In this document: positions 1-10,805 of the stretch, piece after piece
Layout: the number at the start of each line of letters is the position of its first letter
How positions within the stretch are numbered: the first letter of the stretch is position 1
Assembly: GCA_033032865.1 (NCBI GenBank)
Contig: JAWHQI010000304.1
Coordinates: 3,157,501 to 3,221,500 of the forward strand
Reading direction: 5' to 3'
DNA length: 64,000 bases
Origin: Dactylorhiza incarnata
Taxonomy: Eukaryota; Streptophyta; Magnoliopsida; Asparagales; Orchidaceae
Notes under the pieces: model-generated
The model's database searches: none
Told to the model about the DNA's origin: nothing
The model's input: the letters and a program-made list of their open reading frames with translations, nothing else
Made by a program: the position numbers and the translations under genes

Positions 1-8
1 TTTTTAAG

Positions 9-930
9 ATGGGTAAGGCGAAAGACGGTGGTGTGTCTGCTATTTGGGATGCAAACGATGTTCTGATTTTCTGCGATATATGCATCCATGAAATAGAGCT
101 TGGTAACCGACCCACAACCCATTTTAGTAAAGAGGGCTGGTTAAATGTGACTACAAAATTTCAACTACAAACTGGAAAAAAGTACGATAAAGTTCAAATG
201 AAGAACAAATGGGATCATTTGAAGAAGGAGTGGAAAATTTGGAGTGAGCTAAAACGTGGGTCCACTGGTTTGGGTTGGAATCCGACTACAAAGACTATAG
301 ATGCTTCGGACGAGTGGTGGACTGAGAGATTGAAGGTATTCATTTATTTAAAAATGATGATTTAACTTTATGTTCAATTATTTGCTCTTCCTAATTTGTG
401 TTATAATATTGTAGGTTGTCTCAGCGGCCAAAAAGTTCAGATATGCGGGCATCCCCCCTGAGTTAGAGGAACGATTGAGCAGGATGTTCGATTCAGTTAT
501 TGCATGTGGACGTCATGCTACCATTCCTGACTTAAGGAGTAATCCACCAGAGTCTACCGACGAGAGAGCGTTGTCCGGTGGGGAGAATGACATCCAGGAG
601 GATGATGTTGCACCACCTCCCCCCGAGGTCACATCGGCGCGGAAGAGGAAGAAAGGAAAGAGAAGTGCCACCAGCTCCGTCTTAGAAGATCTGGCAGAAT
701 CTTCAAAGACCATCAGTCGATGCATTCAGGAGCATCCAAGGAGCAACCCTTACACTATTACTCAGGCATTAGAGCGGTTAAGTGGATACCCCGACGTTGT
801 AGCGGACGAGAAATTCTATGACTTTGCCATCACATTTCTGTTGGACAAAGGTCATAGAGAGGCATTTATGTTCCTACCCGAGGGTATGAACATAAAGTGG
901 ATTTATAACCGCTACAATGGTGAGGGGTAG
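9..930 (+). CDS. PIF/Harbinger ORF1, Myb/SANT-like DNA-binding protein (two exons)
   Basis: Exon 1 is 9-335 and exon 2 is 415-930, joined at a GT-AG intron (336-414) in phase 0, giving 281 residues. Residues 10-110 form a Myb/SANT-like (Myb_DNA-bind_3) domain, seen in the spaced tryptophans of KEGWLNVTTKF, MKNKWDHLKKEWKIW and ASDEWWTERLK. Exon 2 continues with AKKFRYAGIPPELEERL, the segment that normally follows the domain in PIF ORF1 proteins. A basic stretch RKRKKGKR near residue 165 could be a nuclear signal. In this superfamily ORF1 protein works with the transposase, binding element ends and helping nuclear import. It precedes the transposase gene by about 220 bp. The ATG at 9 is the first in the window, and a longer N-terminus upstream is possible. 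Confidence 0.85.
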
Positions 931-1147
931 AATTATTCTGGTTAGGGTCATGGAGTTTGAGACTGTTATTTTTATTTATGATGTTGTGTTTGGATATTTC
1001 TAGTATTCCTACTGTTACTACTGTTAGACTGTTATTACTGTTTGACTGTTACTGTTATTCTGCTACAATGTTGGATAGATAAAGTATTTGTATGTTTCTG
1101 CTAGACTGTTTACGACGTTTTATGTTATTGTTGTTGTGGTTAATGTC

Positions 1148-2459
1148 ATGTCTTTTGTGTATCAGAATATGTCTACCAATGACTCAGATGATTCAGAAGA
1201 TAGCTTTGAGGCTATTCAAAATTATGCGATCGCACATCATCAAAATGTGGTAGCAGCAGTTACTATCTTAGCTGAAAGCAGTTCTCTTTTCAACCAACCA
1301 GTACCTTGCATGACTTCGAAGCAAACAGGTCATAAATGGGTAGGAGAAATGCTAGCAGGTTCGACAGTCCGGTTTCATATTTCATTTCGGATGTCCCAAG
1401 ATATTTTTATGGATCTATTGCATATCTTGGAGGAGAAGTACGGATTTCACGGGACAAGACGGACTGCATCTAGAGAGATTTTGGCACTGACCTTGGACAT
1501 ACTGTCTCATAACGAGGTCATGAGGAAGACATGTGAGCGGTTTCAGCACTCGACAGAGACTGCTAGCAGGTTTTTTGGAGAAGGCATTCGCGTGTTGATA
1601 CTACTGGCGGCCGAAGTGATTCAACCATTAGATAGATCTTTCAGTAGCACACCGCCAGAGATTCTGTATGACACACGTTACATGCCATTCTTTAAAGATT
1701 GTGTCGGTGCAATTGATGGAACACATGTTCATGCATGCGTACCTGTTCGTGATCAAGTACCGTACATTGGGAGACATGGCATGCCAACACAAAATGTGAT
1801 GGCTGCTTGTGATTTCAACATGTGTTTCACGTTTGTTATGCCAGGTTGGGAAGGCTCTGCGCATGATAGCCGCATTTTCAATTATGCGCTTCGGGATCAC
1901 CGTTACAAATTTCCGCATCCACCACCAGGTAATAAGATTTCTACTCCATTTTTTATACTTCTCACCTTTGAAGCGTAACGAATTTTGATCCTGGTTTTCA
2001 GGAAAATATTACTTGGTGGACTCTGGGTATCCGCTACAAAGGGGATACTTGAAACCATATCCAGAGACACGTTATCATCTCCCAGACTTTGCTCGTGGCG
2101 GGCGTGCACCGGAAGGACGCCGAGAGATATTCAATCACGCGCACTCATCCCTTAGAAGTGTCATTGAAAGATCGTTTGGGATTTGGAAGAAAAAGTGGGC
2201 CATATTGCGTGATATGCCGAGCTACAGCTTCACCAAACAAACCGATATTGTGATGGCGACAATGGCACTGCATAATTTTATTCGGAGGCACCCGTCGCGG
2301 AGGGATATTGATATCAATGAGTTCGAGCAGGGAGGTGGTGATGAGGGGGTGAGCACACAAGGGCATCAAGTAGTTTGTCCTGATACAGCAGGCGGGGTAG
2401 ATGAGATGATCACGTTGCGTGAAAATATAGCGCAACAGTTGTACACTTCTAGATCTTAG
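1148..2459 (+). CDS. PIF/Harbinger transposase (HARBI1-like, DDE_Tnp_4), two exons
   Basis: Exon 1 ends at 1928 and exon 2 is 2002-2459; the intron is GT-AG in phase 1 and splits the glycine before KYYLVDSGY. The reading frame is about 413 residues from the ATG at 1148; ATGs at 1088 and 1169 are alternatives. Catalytic-type motifs appear in order: VGAIDGTHVHA (first Asp), GWEGSAHDSRIF, KYYLVDSGYP (second Asp candidate) and SVIERSFGIWKKKW (Glu). The N-terminal part has a helix-rich region before the nuclease fold. The frame has no stop or frameshift, so the protein may be functional. In this family the enzyme cuts and pastes the element into 3-bp TWA targets. Confidence 0.88.
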
Positions 2460-2548
2460 ATGGTGAGATGAATTATTGGTATTTATATCTATTATAGTCA
2501 GTATTATCAAGATTGTGTGTTTTATGGAACAACAATTTTTTTTTTCTA

Positions 2549-2722
2549 AAACTCCATTTTACCCAAACAAAATTTATAAAACTCCATTTCAATAAGCACT
2601 GAAAACTCCATTTCACCCAAACAGTTTTTTAACAAAACTCCATTTCTCAGAAACAGCTCTTTTTCAAAACTCCATTTCTGATCAGCAGCTTTTCATCAGC
2701 AACAGCCCAACCAAACGGACCC
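2549..2722 (+). repeat. 3' subterminal repeats and terminal sequence of the PIF/Harbinger element
   Basis: The motif AAAACTCCATTT recurs five times between about 2549 and 2680 at 25-30 bp spacing, followed by a terminal stretch ending ccaaccaaacggaccc. Repeated subterminal motifs are typical binding sites for transposase or its ORF1 partner. The partner terminal repeat is outside the window. Confidence 0.7.
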
Positions 2723-2769
2723 TATAATCAGTTCATTTTGATCTTTTTTTGAGTAATTTATATCATTAT

Positions 2770-2924
2770 TGTTGAAGAGCGCTTAGCGCTCTCCCGTCCG
2801 GAAGAATCAAACTGTCTTATCTTGAGAGCGAGCCAAGCATGCAAACAATTAAAAGTGAACCAACAACATGAACGCCAAGACTTTTTACGTGAAAAAATAC
2901 GAAAAGGGAAAAAAAAATCACGGG
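2770..2924 (+). repeat. Left part of an older LTR-like sequence split by element A
   Basis: The segment begins TGTTGAAGAGCGC, with a 7-bp inverted repeat at 2776-2792 (AGAGCGC-TTA-GCGCTCT). It runs into tttttacgtgaaaaaatacg and an A-rich stretch ending ACGGG. The continuation resumes at 54488 after element A. The combination of an acgtg-aaaa stretch, a cacggg motif and then a 'ccaaatccacta' motif (54508) resembles Ty1/copia LTRs I know, but that is recall of style, not an alignment. No coding sequence is present. Confidence 0.4.
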
Positions 2925-3199
2925 TGTACAACCCCATATTTTCCGAGTGGGCCCCCTAGGCACAAAAAAGGGGGGGGAGCAAGAGGCCGGATCCGCGCGT
3001 CAGGTGATCACTCGCTCGAGCTAGAAGCAGGACTGAGAGCCTCCGGGCGAGTGAGATCCCACTCGCAAAGCACCCGTCGGCCACTCGCCCAAGGCTCAGG
3101 GATTCGCGGCGAGCGCTTGACAGCGTTCGGTGAGCGCGCGTGGGTCGAGAATCTCGCGCGAGGGTACCCGCACGGCCGAACGCAGCGAGAAGAGAGTCT

Positions 3200-3229
3200 G
3201 GCGAGTGGTGCCCTCACCGACCACTCGCC
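3200..3229. promoter_or_regulatory. Conserved U3 hairpin in the A/B LTR family
   Basis: GGCGAGTGGT and ACCACTCGCC form perfect 10-bp arms around a 10-base loop, about 160 bp upstream of the TATA box. The same arms occur in the 3' LTR of A (53321-53350) and in B (10445-10474), where the loop sequence differs. Identical arms with a changed loop suggest selection on the stem or on a palindromic protein-binding site. The function is not known to me. Confidence 0.6.
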
Positions 3230-3387
3230 CCCAGAGGTCTCGAGGAGGAAATGACCTAGATACCCCCCTATGGGCTGCCAATAGCCCCTCAGAACAGCGG
3301 AGTTGGGCTATTAGCAGACCAATTTGGGGTGCGGTTAGTGATATCAAAAGGCGGATTCATGCTATTTGCAGACCAGATTAGTGAAAT

Positions 3388-3397
3388 CTATAAATAG
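3388..3397 (+). promoter_or_regulatory. TATA box of the element A LTR promoter
   Basis: CTATAAATAG is a consensus plant TATA box inside the LTR; transcription would start about 30 bp downstream, marking the U3/R boundary. The same 10-mer recurs upstream of the antisense gene aORF2 in both A and B. Confidence 0.7.
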
Positions 3398-3681
3398 ACC
3401 CTTAAGGGCACCTTGGAGGAGACCCGATCGACGAGAATCCTCTCCTCCAGGCTAGTTTGGTTGGCTGCTAGTGCCCTCCAAGGTGCCCGGCTGAGCTTTG
3501 GTTTGGGAGGGGAAGCTCTCTAAGATCTTCCGGGTGTGTGGCGGGACCTCCTCGCTACAGCTTTGGGTCTGTTCCAGATTTACCATCCACCAATCAGAGG
3601 GTCTAGTGAGGGAGAAGTAAGCATCGGCTACACCCCCTTGTGGGTCCGAACTCAAGAGACCGGTTGCCGGTTTCAACATTT

Positions 3682-3699
3682 TGGTGCGGTGAGCGTGGA
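3682..3699 (+). other. Primer binding site of element A
   Basis: TGGTGCGGTGAGCGTGGA starts three bases after the LTR. The same 18 bases sit at the equivalent place in B (42527-42544, minus) and D (50844-50861, minus). It begins TGG, complementary to a tRNA CCA end. It is not the initiator-Met type (TGGTATCAGAGC). I could not assign the tRNA from memory. Confidence 0.75.
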
Positions 3700-3735
3700 C
3701 CGTAGCCGGTGAAGGAAAGTCTCAAGCTGGACTCG

Positions 3736-5092
3736 ATGACAGGAGATGGGGGAAATGGTTCTGACTTAGGCCACTCGCAGCCGCCAGCAACAATGGAATG
3801 GATGGAGATGTTCGAGAAGTTCAAGCGAGAAGTCTTGCAGACGGTTCTCGCCAGGAGGAGCGAGTGCGAGACCCCAGTAGTTCCCGTGGTCCCGCCCCCG
3901 CAGATAGGCGAGAACGCCCCGGGACAGCGGCACGGGAAGGAGGTACCAGCGGAGGCGAGTGCGCGAGATCTCTCCGGAAGACAGCTGTTCAACTGCCCGG
4001 CGAGTGCGGAAGTGTGCGAGTTGGCCCCGCGCGAGAGGACCACTCACCGAGCCAGGGAAGGGAGCCCTTTCAGCGAGTTGATCCTCTCGGCCCCAGTGCC
4101 GGAGGGGTTCCGGGGGCCCGAGATGTCTTACTACACTGGCAAAGATGATCCAGTCGTGCACCTGCAATGGTTTGAAGACATGGTCTCAATTCTCCCCATG
4201 TCGGACGCCTTTCAGTGTCGACTCTTCGCGACTACCCTAAAGGAGAAGGCTCGGGACTGGTTCCACCAGCTCCCCGTGGGTTCTATCTACGCCTTCGACG
4301 ATCTTCGCAGGAGCTTCCGGCTGCGCTTCTCGACGTCGAAAAAGAGGAAGAAGGATGCGAAGGCGCTCTTCAAGATCAAGCAGGGGCAGGGAGAATCACT
4401 GGCCCATTATGTGGACAAGTTCCAGGAAGAGGTCCACCTCGTGCAGGAGGTGCCGGGGTTCACCCTCCAGATGGCATTCATCGTAGGGTTGCGGGATGGG
4501 TTCTTTAAAATGGACCTGAAGAGAAGGCCTCCTCTATCCTTTGAGGAGTTGATGGAGCGTGCGGCGGAGGAGATAGAAGGGGAGGCGGCCAATCCGGAGT
4601 TTTACAGGAGGTTGGCGAAGATGAGTGAGCCAGAGGTAAGGCAGCCAGAAGGAAGGAGAAGGGAAGAACCCAGGGGTCAGGGGTTCGAAAGGCAGCAACG
4701 GGATTGGAGGCGTCAGGAGCCTAACAACCGGCTGACCTGGAGGCGTCAGGAGGGACCGGCGAGAGGTCAAGAAGGGGGGTACCGAGGAAGGGAGCAGGAG
4801 GGGGTCAACCAAGGCTGGAGGCAAGGTCCAAGACCCCCTCACCCCCCTCGGGAGCAAGCCATGGCGGTAGGCCGAGGTAGAGGAGGAAGAGGAAGAGGAG
4901 GCAGATTTCATTGCCTTACTGCGACTTTCATCAGGAGGAAGGTCACGCAACGACCACTTGCCCAGAATTCCTGGAGATGAGAGAGAGGGGACAGCTACGA
5001 CAGCAGCCGGTCAGGATCGAGGAAATGTTCCCAGAGGGGGAGGAGGACAGGTGTGAAGACAGGGCGGATGTAGGAGCCAGGGGGGAATTGGG
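3736..5092 (+). pseudogene. gag: gag of element A (frameshifted)
   Basis: Translation starts at the ATG at 3736 (MTGDGGNGSD); an in-frame GTG lies upstream at 3709. The Retrotrans_gag domain is seen in LQWFEDMVSILPMSD, TLKEKARDWFHQLP and FRLRFSTSKKRKKDAKALF. It is followed by an arginine- and glutamine-rich linker and a zinc-knuckle-like CDFHQEEGHATTTC at about 4915-4957. The frame breaks near 4905 just before the knuckle and again near 5085, compared with the open frame in B. Gag would build the cytoplasmic particle that packages element RNA. In B and in related Tat elements gag runs into protease in one frame, so the breaks here are secondary decay. Confidence 0.88.
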
Positions 5093-8000
5093 GTGATTCA
5101 CGGTGGGGTAGGGATGGAGGCTTCTCGCAAGAGGAGCTTCCAGGCGATGTTCCGGAGAGACGTCGCGTCGACTTCCCAGACCCCACCCCCCTCAGAGAAG
5201 CTCACCTTCTCATCAGAGGACATGCCTGACTATGAGGACCCATTCTGTGACGCCTTGGTGATCCAGACGGCGATAGAAAACTTCACGGTCTCCCGGATCC
5301 TGGTGGATAACGGGAGCTCGGTGAATGTTATCTTCAAGAAGGCTTTTGACGCGATGGAGGTGGAGAAGAAGAGGGTGCAGGCCTCTGATGGACCGCTGTT
5401 CGGTTTTTCAGGAAAAAGGAAGGAGGTCGAGGGAGGTGTCGACCTCCAGGTGACACTAGGAGGGGTCCCGAGGAACTGCCGGTTTGTCATTTTGGACGCT
5501 CCGAGCAGCTACAATGCCATATTCGGACGCCCTCTCATCAGTGCCTTTCGATGTGTGCCCTCATCATACCACCAATGTTTGAAATTCCACAGCGGAGGAG
5601 TCCAAATCCGGATCCGAGGGGATGCAAAGGTGGCGAGGCAGTGCTATGTGACTGCCGTCAACACCATCTCCTGGATGGCGGAGGCTGAGAGAATGGATGA
5701 AGAAATTAAGAGGCCGGAGGGGCCAGGGGAAGAAGTGAAGAAGGGAAGAGTAGAGGAAGAGGGCAGCCCCCGAGGAGAGAAGATGGAGGTAGCTCAGGAG
5801 GAGCGTGCCGAGCCCATGGGGGAGGAAGCGGCAGCAGAAGAGGAGACCCTAGTTGAAGGAGACAGTGTAGGGGGCAAGTGGGAAGAACCAGCCCGGCTTA
5901 AGGCGGTGGAAGAAGTGGTTGAGATGGAGGTCGTCACCCAGGGAGGAAGGGTGGAGAAGGTTCGGATCAGTGGGGGCCTCGGCCCGGAGGACAGGAGGAG
6001 GATGCTGGAGTGCATCCAAAGGAGCGTGGACATCTTCGCATGGAACGCGGCGGACATGCCCGGCATCTACGCGGACGTGGCTTGCCACAGGCTCAATCTT
6101 GAGCCTGGAGCCCGCCCCATCCGACAGAAGAAGAGGACCATAGCCGACAAGCTTGAAGCGCCGATCCGCGAGGAGGTGGCCAAGCTCCTTGAAGCAGGTT
6201 TTGTGTCGGAGATCCAGTATCCAGGCTGGGTCTCCAATGTCGTCATGGTAAAAAAGGGCGATAGCCGCTGACGTATGTGTATTGACTTCTCTTTGTTAAA
6301 CAAAGCCTGCCCTAAGGATTGTTATCTCTTGCCTCGGATCGACGCGCTGGTTGACTCAGCCGTCAGTTTTTCTGTGATGAGTTTTTTGGATGCTTTTTCA
6401 GGTTATCACCAGATCAGGATGCACCCCCCCGGATGTCAAAGATGTCTCATTCATCACCAGGGAAGGATGCTACTGTTATAAGATGATGCCCTTCGGGCTG
6501 AAAAATGTAGGAGCAACCTACCAGATGATGATGGACCGGGTTTTCAGGGAGCAAAGAGGAAGAAACTTGGAGGTCTATGTAGACGACCTCATGGTGAAAA
6601 GCAAGTGCGTAAGTTCTCACCTCCAAGACCTCGAGGAGACTTTCACCACCCTGCGGAAGTACAAGATGCGGCTCAACCCTCTGAAGTGCGTGTTTGGAGC
6701 CAGCATGGGAAAATTCCTAGGTCACCTCCTTACCCCCTCGGGGGTGGAGCCTAACCCAGATAAGGTGAAGGCCATCATGGAGTTAGGATCGCCGCGAAAC
6801 GCCAAGGAAGTTCAACGGCTGACCGGGAAGCTCGCAGGGATGAGTAGGTTCCTCTCCCGGGCTGGGGAGAAATGATCCCCGTTCTTCAAAGTGTTGCGAG
6901 GCAATCAGAGGTTCGAATGGACGGAGGAGTGCGAAGGGGCCTTCCAGGCCCTGAAGAACCAACTCACCAAAGCCCCCCTAATCCAAGGTCCTAAGGAGGG
7001 GGAGGACCTGTCCTTGTATCTCGGGGTCGGGACTGAAGCCGTAAGCTCCGTCCTGGTCCGGGAAGAGGGCAAGAAGCAGCTACCCATATACTACGTAAGC
7101 AAGGTCCTAAAGAAGGCGGAACTTCAATACCCGATTTTGGAAAAGCTAGCCTTCGCCCTGGTCATCTCGGCTAGGAAGCTCAGGCCGTACTTCCAGGCTC
7201 ACTCAATTCAAGTAGTAACTGATCACCCCCTCCGCAAAATCTTCGAGGGGGTGGAGCACTCAGGGAGACTCGCCAAGTGGTCAATAGAGTTGAGTGAGTT
7301 CAACATCTCCTTCCACCCGCGAGCGTCGATGAAAGCCCAGGCAGTTGCAGATTTTATGGTGGACTTCGTAGTCGAGATGGTGGAGGAGCAAGTCTTGCAC
7401 CACATCCCCTGGAAGCTGCTGGTCGACGGGGCTTCAGGCAAAAACTCCTTAGGAGGAGGGGTAGCGCTGGAAAGCCCTCAGGGAGTAAAAATCGAGCAAG
7501 CGCTGGTGATACATTTCCCCGTGACAAACAACCAGGCGGAGTACGAAGCAGTGATCGCCGGCCTGCGCCTGGCCCAGGAGCTAGGGGTTCGTGACGTGGA
7601 AGTTCTCACAGATTCGATGGTGATAGCTTCGCAGGTCAAGGGTGAATTTGAGGCAAGAGAGCCCACGCTCGCTCGGTACCTCGTCAAAGTAAGGGGTATC
7701 ATCGGAGCGTTCACAACCTTCTCCATCAGGCACGTCCCGAGGGAGGAGAGTGCCTCGGCCGATCGGCTGGCCAAGTCTGGTCCTCAGGTCGGGGGAACCT
7801 TGGCGGATCTGTTCCGCCCTTAAATAGAGGAGGGGGAGCTCATGGAAATAGAACGGAGGCCCTCATGGAAGGACCATTTTGTAACCTTCCTATCAACCGA
7901 GAAATTTTCGGAAGAGGTTCCGGATCAGAGGCGCTTCCGGTACAAGTCAGCCTACTACGCACTCCATGATGGGGACTTGTATCGGAAGACTCTCTCGGGA

Positions 8001-9118
8001 TTCCTAGCGCGATGCATCTCAGAAGAAGAGGTCCCGAGGATCCTGGAAGAGATCCACTCCGGCGAATGCGGCAGCCATTCGGGGAGCAGGACGTTGGAGG
8101 CAAGGATAATGAGGCAAGGGTATTTTTGGCCAACCCTGAGCAAGGATGCAGCAGAATTCGCCAGGAAATGCCGGAAGTGCCAGATGTTTGCCCCGCTCCA
8201 ACTCTTGCCCGCTCAGAGACTAAGGAGCATCACGGCACCCTGGCCCTTTGCCATATGGGGGATGGACCTGGTAGGACCCTTCACTCAGGCCAGCGGACAA
8301 AGAAGGTTTCTCTTGGTCATGATCGACTATTTCACATAATGGCTGGAGGTCAAGGCGCTTGCCAAAGTCACCTCCCAGGTGATCCGCAACTTCGTATGGG
8401 GGGAGATCATCTGCCGGCATGGACTCCCGCAAGCCATCGTGACCGACAATGGACCATAATTTTCCAGCGAGGATTTATCAACTTCTGCAGTCAGTTTGAA
8501 ATAGACCTCAGATTCGCATCCGTCCACCACCCCAGGAGCAACGGACAGGTGGAGGCTGCTAATAAAATCATAGTGAACCTACTCAAAAAGAAGGTAGAAA
8601 ACTTGAAGGGGAATTGGGTGGAGCAACTCCCCTCGGTTCTCTGGGCTCTAAGGACTACCCCCAACACCGCCACCGGGGAGACCCCCTTCAAACTCTCTCA
8701 CGGTTCCGAGGCCGTCATCCCAGTGGAGCTTGAAGTCGAGTCACCAAGGGTAAAGGCCGCCTCAAACAATGATGAAGAGTGGAGAGCAGGAAACGAGGAA
8801 GAGCTGAGGCTCTCCCTGGACCTGGTCGAAGAAGTCCGAGACCTCGCCACCATTCGACAAGAGGAAGTTAAGCGGCGGATGGCCAAATACTTCGACAAGC
8901 ATGTCCGGATCAAGCAATTCGAAAAGGGTGACCTCGTGCTGAAAAAAGTCGACGCGGCTGGGAGGTCAGCCGCGGTGGGAAAACTCAATCCCAATTGGGA
9001 GGGCCCTTATGTTGTAGAAGAAGCTCTAAGGTCAGGAGGGTATCACCTCCGGAATGTGGAGGGTGAGACCATTAGTCATACGTGGAGCGGTGACGATCTA
9101 AAATGTTTTTATCCGTAA
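5093..9118 (+). pseudogene. pol: pol of element A: protease, RT, two RNase H domains, integrase (degenerate)
   Basis: Domains appear in order: aspartic protease (ILVDNGSSVNVIF, about 5300); reverse transcriptase (MMPFGLKNVGATYQ and YVDDLMVKS, about 6490-6600); a first RNase H (about 6900-7300); a second, archaeal-type RNase H starting LLVDGASGKNSLGGG (about 7420) and ending IRHVPREES; and integrase with a histidine/cysteine region (KCRKCQ), WGMDLVGPF, VTDNGP and RSNGQVEAANK. The dual RNase H is a hallmark of the Tat clade. Compared with B there are nonsense codons at 6269, 6873, 7821, 8337 and about 8457, a C-run frameshift near 6425 and a 1-bp loss near 8480. The final segment ends at the TAA 9116-9118. 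These breaks exclude autonomous activity. Confidence 0.9.
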
Positions 9119-9211
9119 GGCCGTGTAATAAGAATACCTTACTTTTACTTTTGATTCTTCTTATATATGTGCATGGTGCAATGACTGGCGTAATGACTCC
9201 AAAAGCTCCGA
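9119..9211. other. Short AT-rich spacer after pol of A
   Basis: The stretch contains no ORF and separates the integrase stop from the first array unit. The corresponding spacer in B is 36836-36932. Confidence 0.6.
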
Positions 9212-9931
9212 AGTTAGGCCCTGAGCAGACCCGCTGTCCAGGCTCTCATCTAGCTGGCAGGGCCGAAGGATCACTCGGTGGCAGGTTCTATGTTCAAGAA
9301 GTTAGGCCCCGAGCAGACCCGTTGTCCAGGCTCTCATCTAGCTGGCAGGGCCGAAGGATCACTCGGTGGCAGGTTCTATGTTCAAGAAGTTAGGCCCCGA
9401 GCAGACCCGCTGTCCAGGCTCTCATCTAGCTGGCAGGGCCGAAGGATCACTCGGTGGCAGGTTCTATGTTCAAGAAGTTAGGCCCCGAGCAGACCCGCTG
9501 TCCAGGCTCTCACCTAGCTGGCAGGGCCGAAGGCTCACTCGGTGGCAGGTTCTATGTTCCCGAAGTTAGGCCCCGAGCAGACCCGCTGTCCAGGCTCTCA
9601 CCTAGCTGGCAGGGCCGAAGGCTCACTCGGTGGCAGGTTCTATGTTCAAGAAGTTAGGCCCCGAGCAGACCCGTTGTCCAGGCTCTCACCTAGCTGGCAG
9701 GGCCGAAGGCTCACTCGGTGGCAGGTTCTATGTCCCAGAAGTTAGGCCCCGAGCAGACCCGCTGCCCAGGCTCTCACCTAGCTGGCAGGGCCGAAGGCTC
9801 ACTCCGTGGCAGGTTCTATGTCCCAGAAGTTAGGCCCCGAGCAGACCCGCTGCCCAGGCTCTCACCTAGCTGGCAGGGCCGAAGGCTCACTCCGTGGCAG
9901 GTTCTATGTCCCAGAAGTTAGGCCCCGAGCA
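9212..9931. repeat. Left half of the 88-bp tandem array of element A
   Basis: About eight units of 88 bp (starts spaced exactly 88 bp, for example 9278, 9366, 9454) lie between pol and the antisense genes. A typical unit runs from gttaggccccgagcagaccc to the tail ttctatgttcaagaa. The array is cut within a unit by element B and resumes at 43238, where the join restores a perfect unit (ccccGAGCAgacccg). Tandem arrays at this position are known in Tat elements. Confidence 0.92.
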
Positions 9932-10620
9932 TGTTGAAACCAGCAACTGGTCTCTTGAGTTCGGACCCACTGGGGGTGTAGCCGATGTTTATTTCTCCTT
10001 CACTAGACTCTCTTGATGGTGGATGCTGGAAACGGAATAGACCCAAGGCTGAAGCGAGGAGGTCCCGCCACACACCCGGAAGATCTTAGAGAGCTTCCCC
10101 TCCCAAACCAAAGCTCAACCGGGCACCTTGGAGGGCACTGGCTGCCAACCAAAACTAGCCTAGAGGAGAGGATTCTCTAAAATCGGATCTCCTCCAAGGT
10201 GCCCTTAAGGGTCTATTTATAGTTTTCCTAGGCTGGTCTGTAAATAGCCTGAATCCGCCTTTTAATTTTACTAACCGCACCCCAAATTGGTCTGCTAATA
10301 GCCTAACTTCGCTGTTCCGAAGGGCTATTTGCAGCCCACCATGGGTATTATGGTCATTTTCCCCTCACACCCATTTGGGCGAGTGGTCCGTGAGGGCACC
10401 ATTCGCTGGGCACCCGCCTGGCTCGGCGAATGCCCACGCTTCTGGGCGAGTGGTCCGTGAGGGCACCACTCGCCTAGCGTTTTCTCTCCTACAGCTTACC
10501 CCCACCAACTCGGGGGCATTTTTACCTTCCTTAGCCTGGGCGAGTGACCCGGCGAATGATCCGGACGACCCAGGTTTCGCCAGTTGGCTGGGGGCCCACT
10601 CGACGAATACGGGTTGTACA
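9932..10620 (-). repeat. 3' LTR of element B
   Basis: This 689-bp LTR is read on the minus strand from TGTACAACCC (10620) to GGTTTCAACA (9932). The PPT abuts it at 10621-10635. It shares the hairpin arms (10445-10474) and TATA box with A's LTRs, and matches the 5' LTR at 42549-43237. Confidence 0.93.
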
Positions 10621-10635
10621 CAATCCCCGCTCTTT
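10621..10635 (-). other. Polypurine tract of element B
   Basis: On the minus strand the bases immediately upstream of the 3' LTR read AAAGAGCGGGGATTG. The same purine-rich tract precedes the 3' LTR in A (53025-53039) and, with small changes, in D (47718-47732). It is absent upstream of the 5' LTRs. This identifies which LTR is 3' in each element and primes plus-strand DNA synthesis. Confidence 0.8.
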
Positions 10636-10732
10636 ACGAGTGGTTCCTACGGTCGTAAAGAACAGTCCAACCCTGTATTCGGTGAGTGCTTGCTGACTGG
10701 ATCCATAAGATTCCGTGGGTCCCACCGCCACC

Positions 10733-10744
10733 TTATATATATAT
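10733..10744 (+). promoter_or_regulatory. TATA box of antisense gene aORF1 in element B
   Basis: TTATATATATAT lies about 62 bp upstream of the aORF1 ATG and is followed by atcctcat. In A the homologous place has TATAAATA then catcctcat (52913-52920, minus). Conservation of a TATA box and its spacing in two diverged copies supports a real promoter antisense to gag-pol. Confidence 0.6.
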
Positions 10745-10805
10745 CCTCATGTCAGGTTTTTCTGGACCACTCTTTCACCTCGGCTCGGAGTTTCTCCACT
10801 TCCTA

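Larger units (their letters stand above)
1..2722 (+). mobile_element. PIF/Harbinger DNA transposon, 5' end outside the window
   Basis: The segment holds the two-gene set typical of plant PIF/Harbinger elements: a Myb/SANT-like ORF followed by a DDE transposase in the same orientation. It ends in a subterminal repeat block whose last bases, read from the outside, start GGGTCCGTTTGGTTGG, a sequence style common to PIF/Harbinger termini. The 5' terminal repeat lies before base 1, so neither the inverted repeat pairing nor the 3-bp target duplication can be tested. Both genes are open once one intron each is removed, so the element is either recent or under selection. Confidence 0.85.
2925..3678 (+). 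repeat. 5' LTR of element A
   Basis: This 754-bp LTR runs from TGTACAACCC to GGTTTCAACA and is preceded by target duplication ACGGG. It matches the 3' LTR at 53040-54482 once the nested solo LTR is removed. It contains a perfect 10-bp hairpin at 3200-3229 and a TATA box at 3388-3397, so U3 is roughly the first 490 bp. The short motif GCGAGTG and its complement recur many times. Confidence 0.93.

Noticed and set aside
2711..2730. TWA target duplication of the PIF/Harbinger element
   Set aside because: The 5' end is outside the window, so the duplication and exact 3' boundary cannot be shown.
2925..3678. Treating the left LTR-gag-pol and the right-hand LTRs as unrelated truncated elements
   Set aside because: The ACGGG duplication, the PPT next to the 53040 LTR and the perfect repair of each interrupted unit support a single element with nested insertions.
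9103..9921. Series of overlapping 67-codon frames
   Set aside because: They are shadows of the 88-bp tandem array; spacing equals the repeat period.
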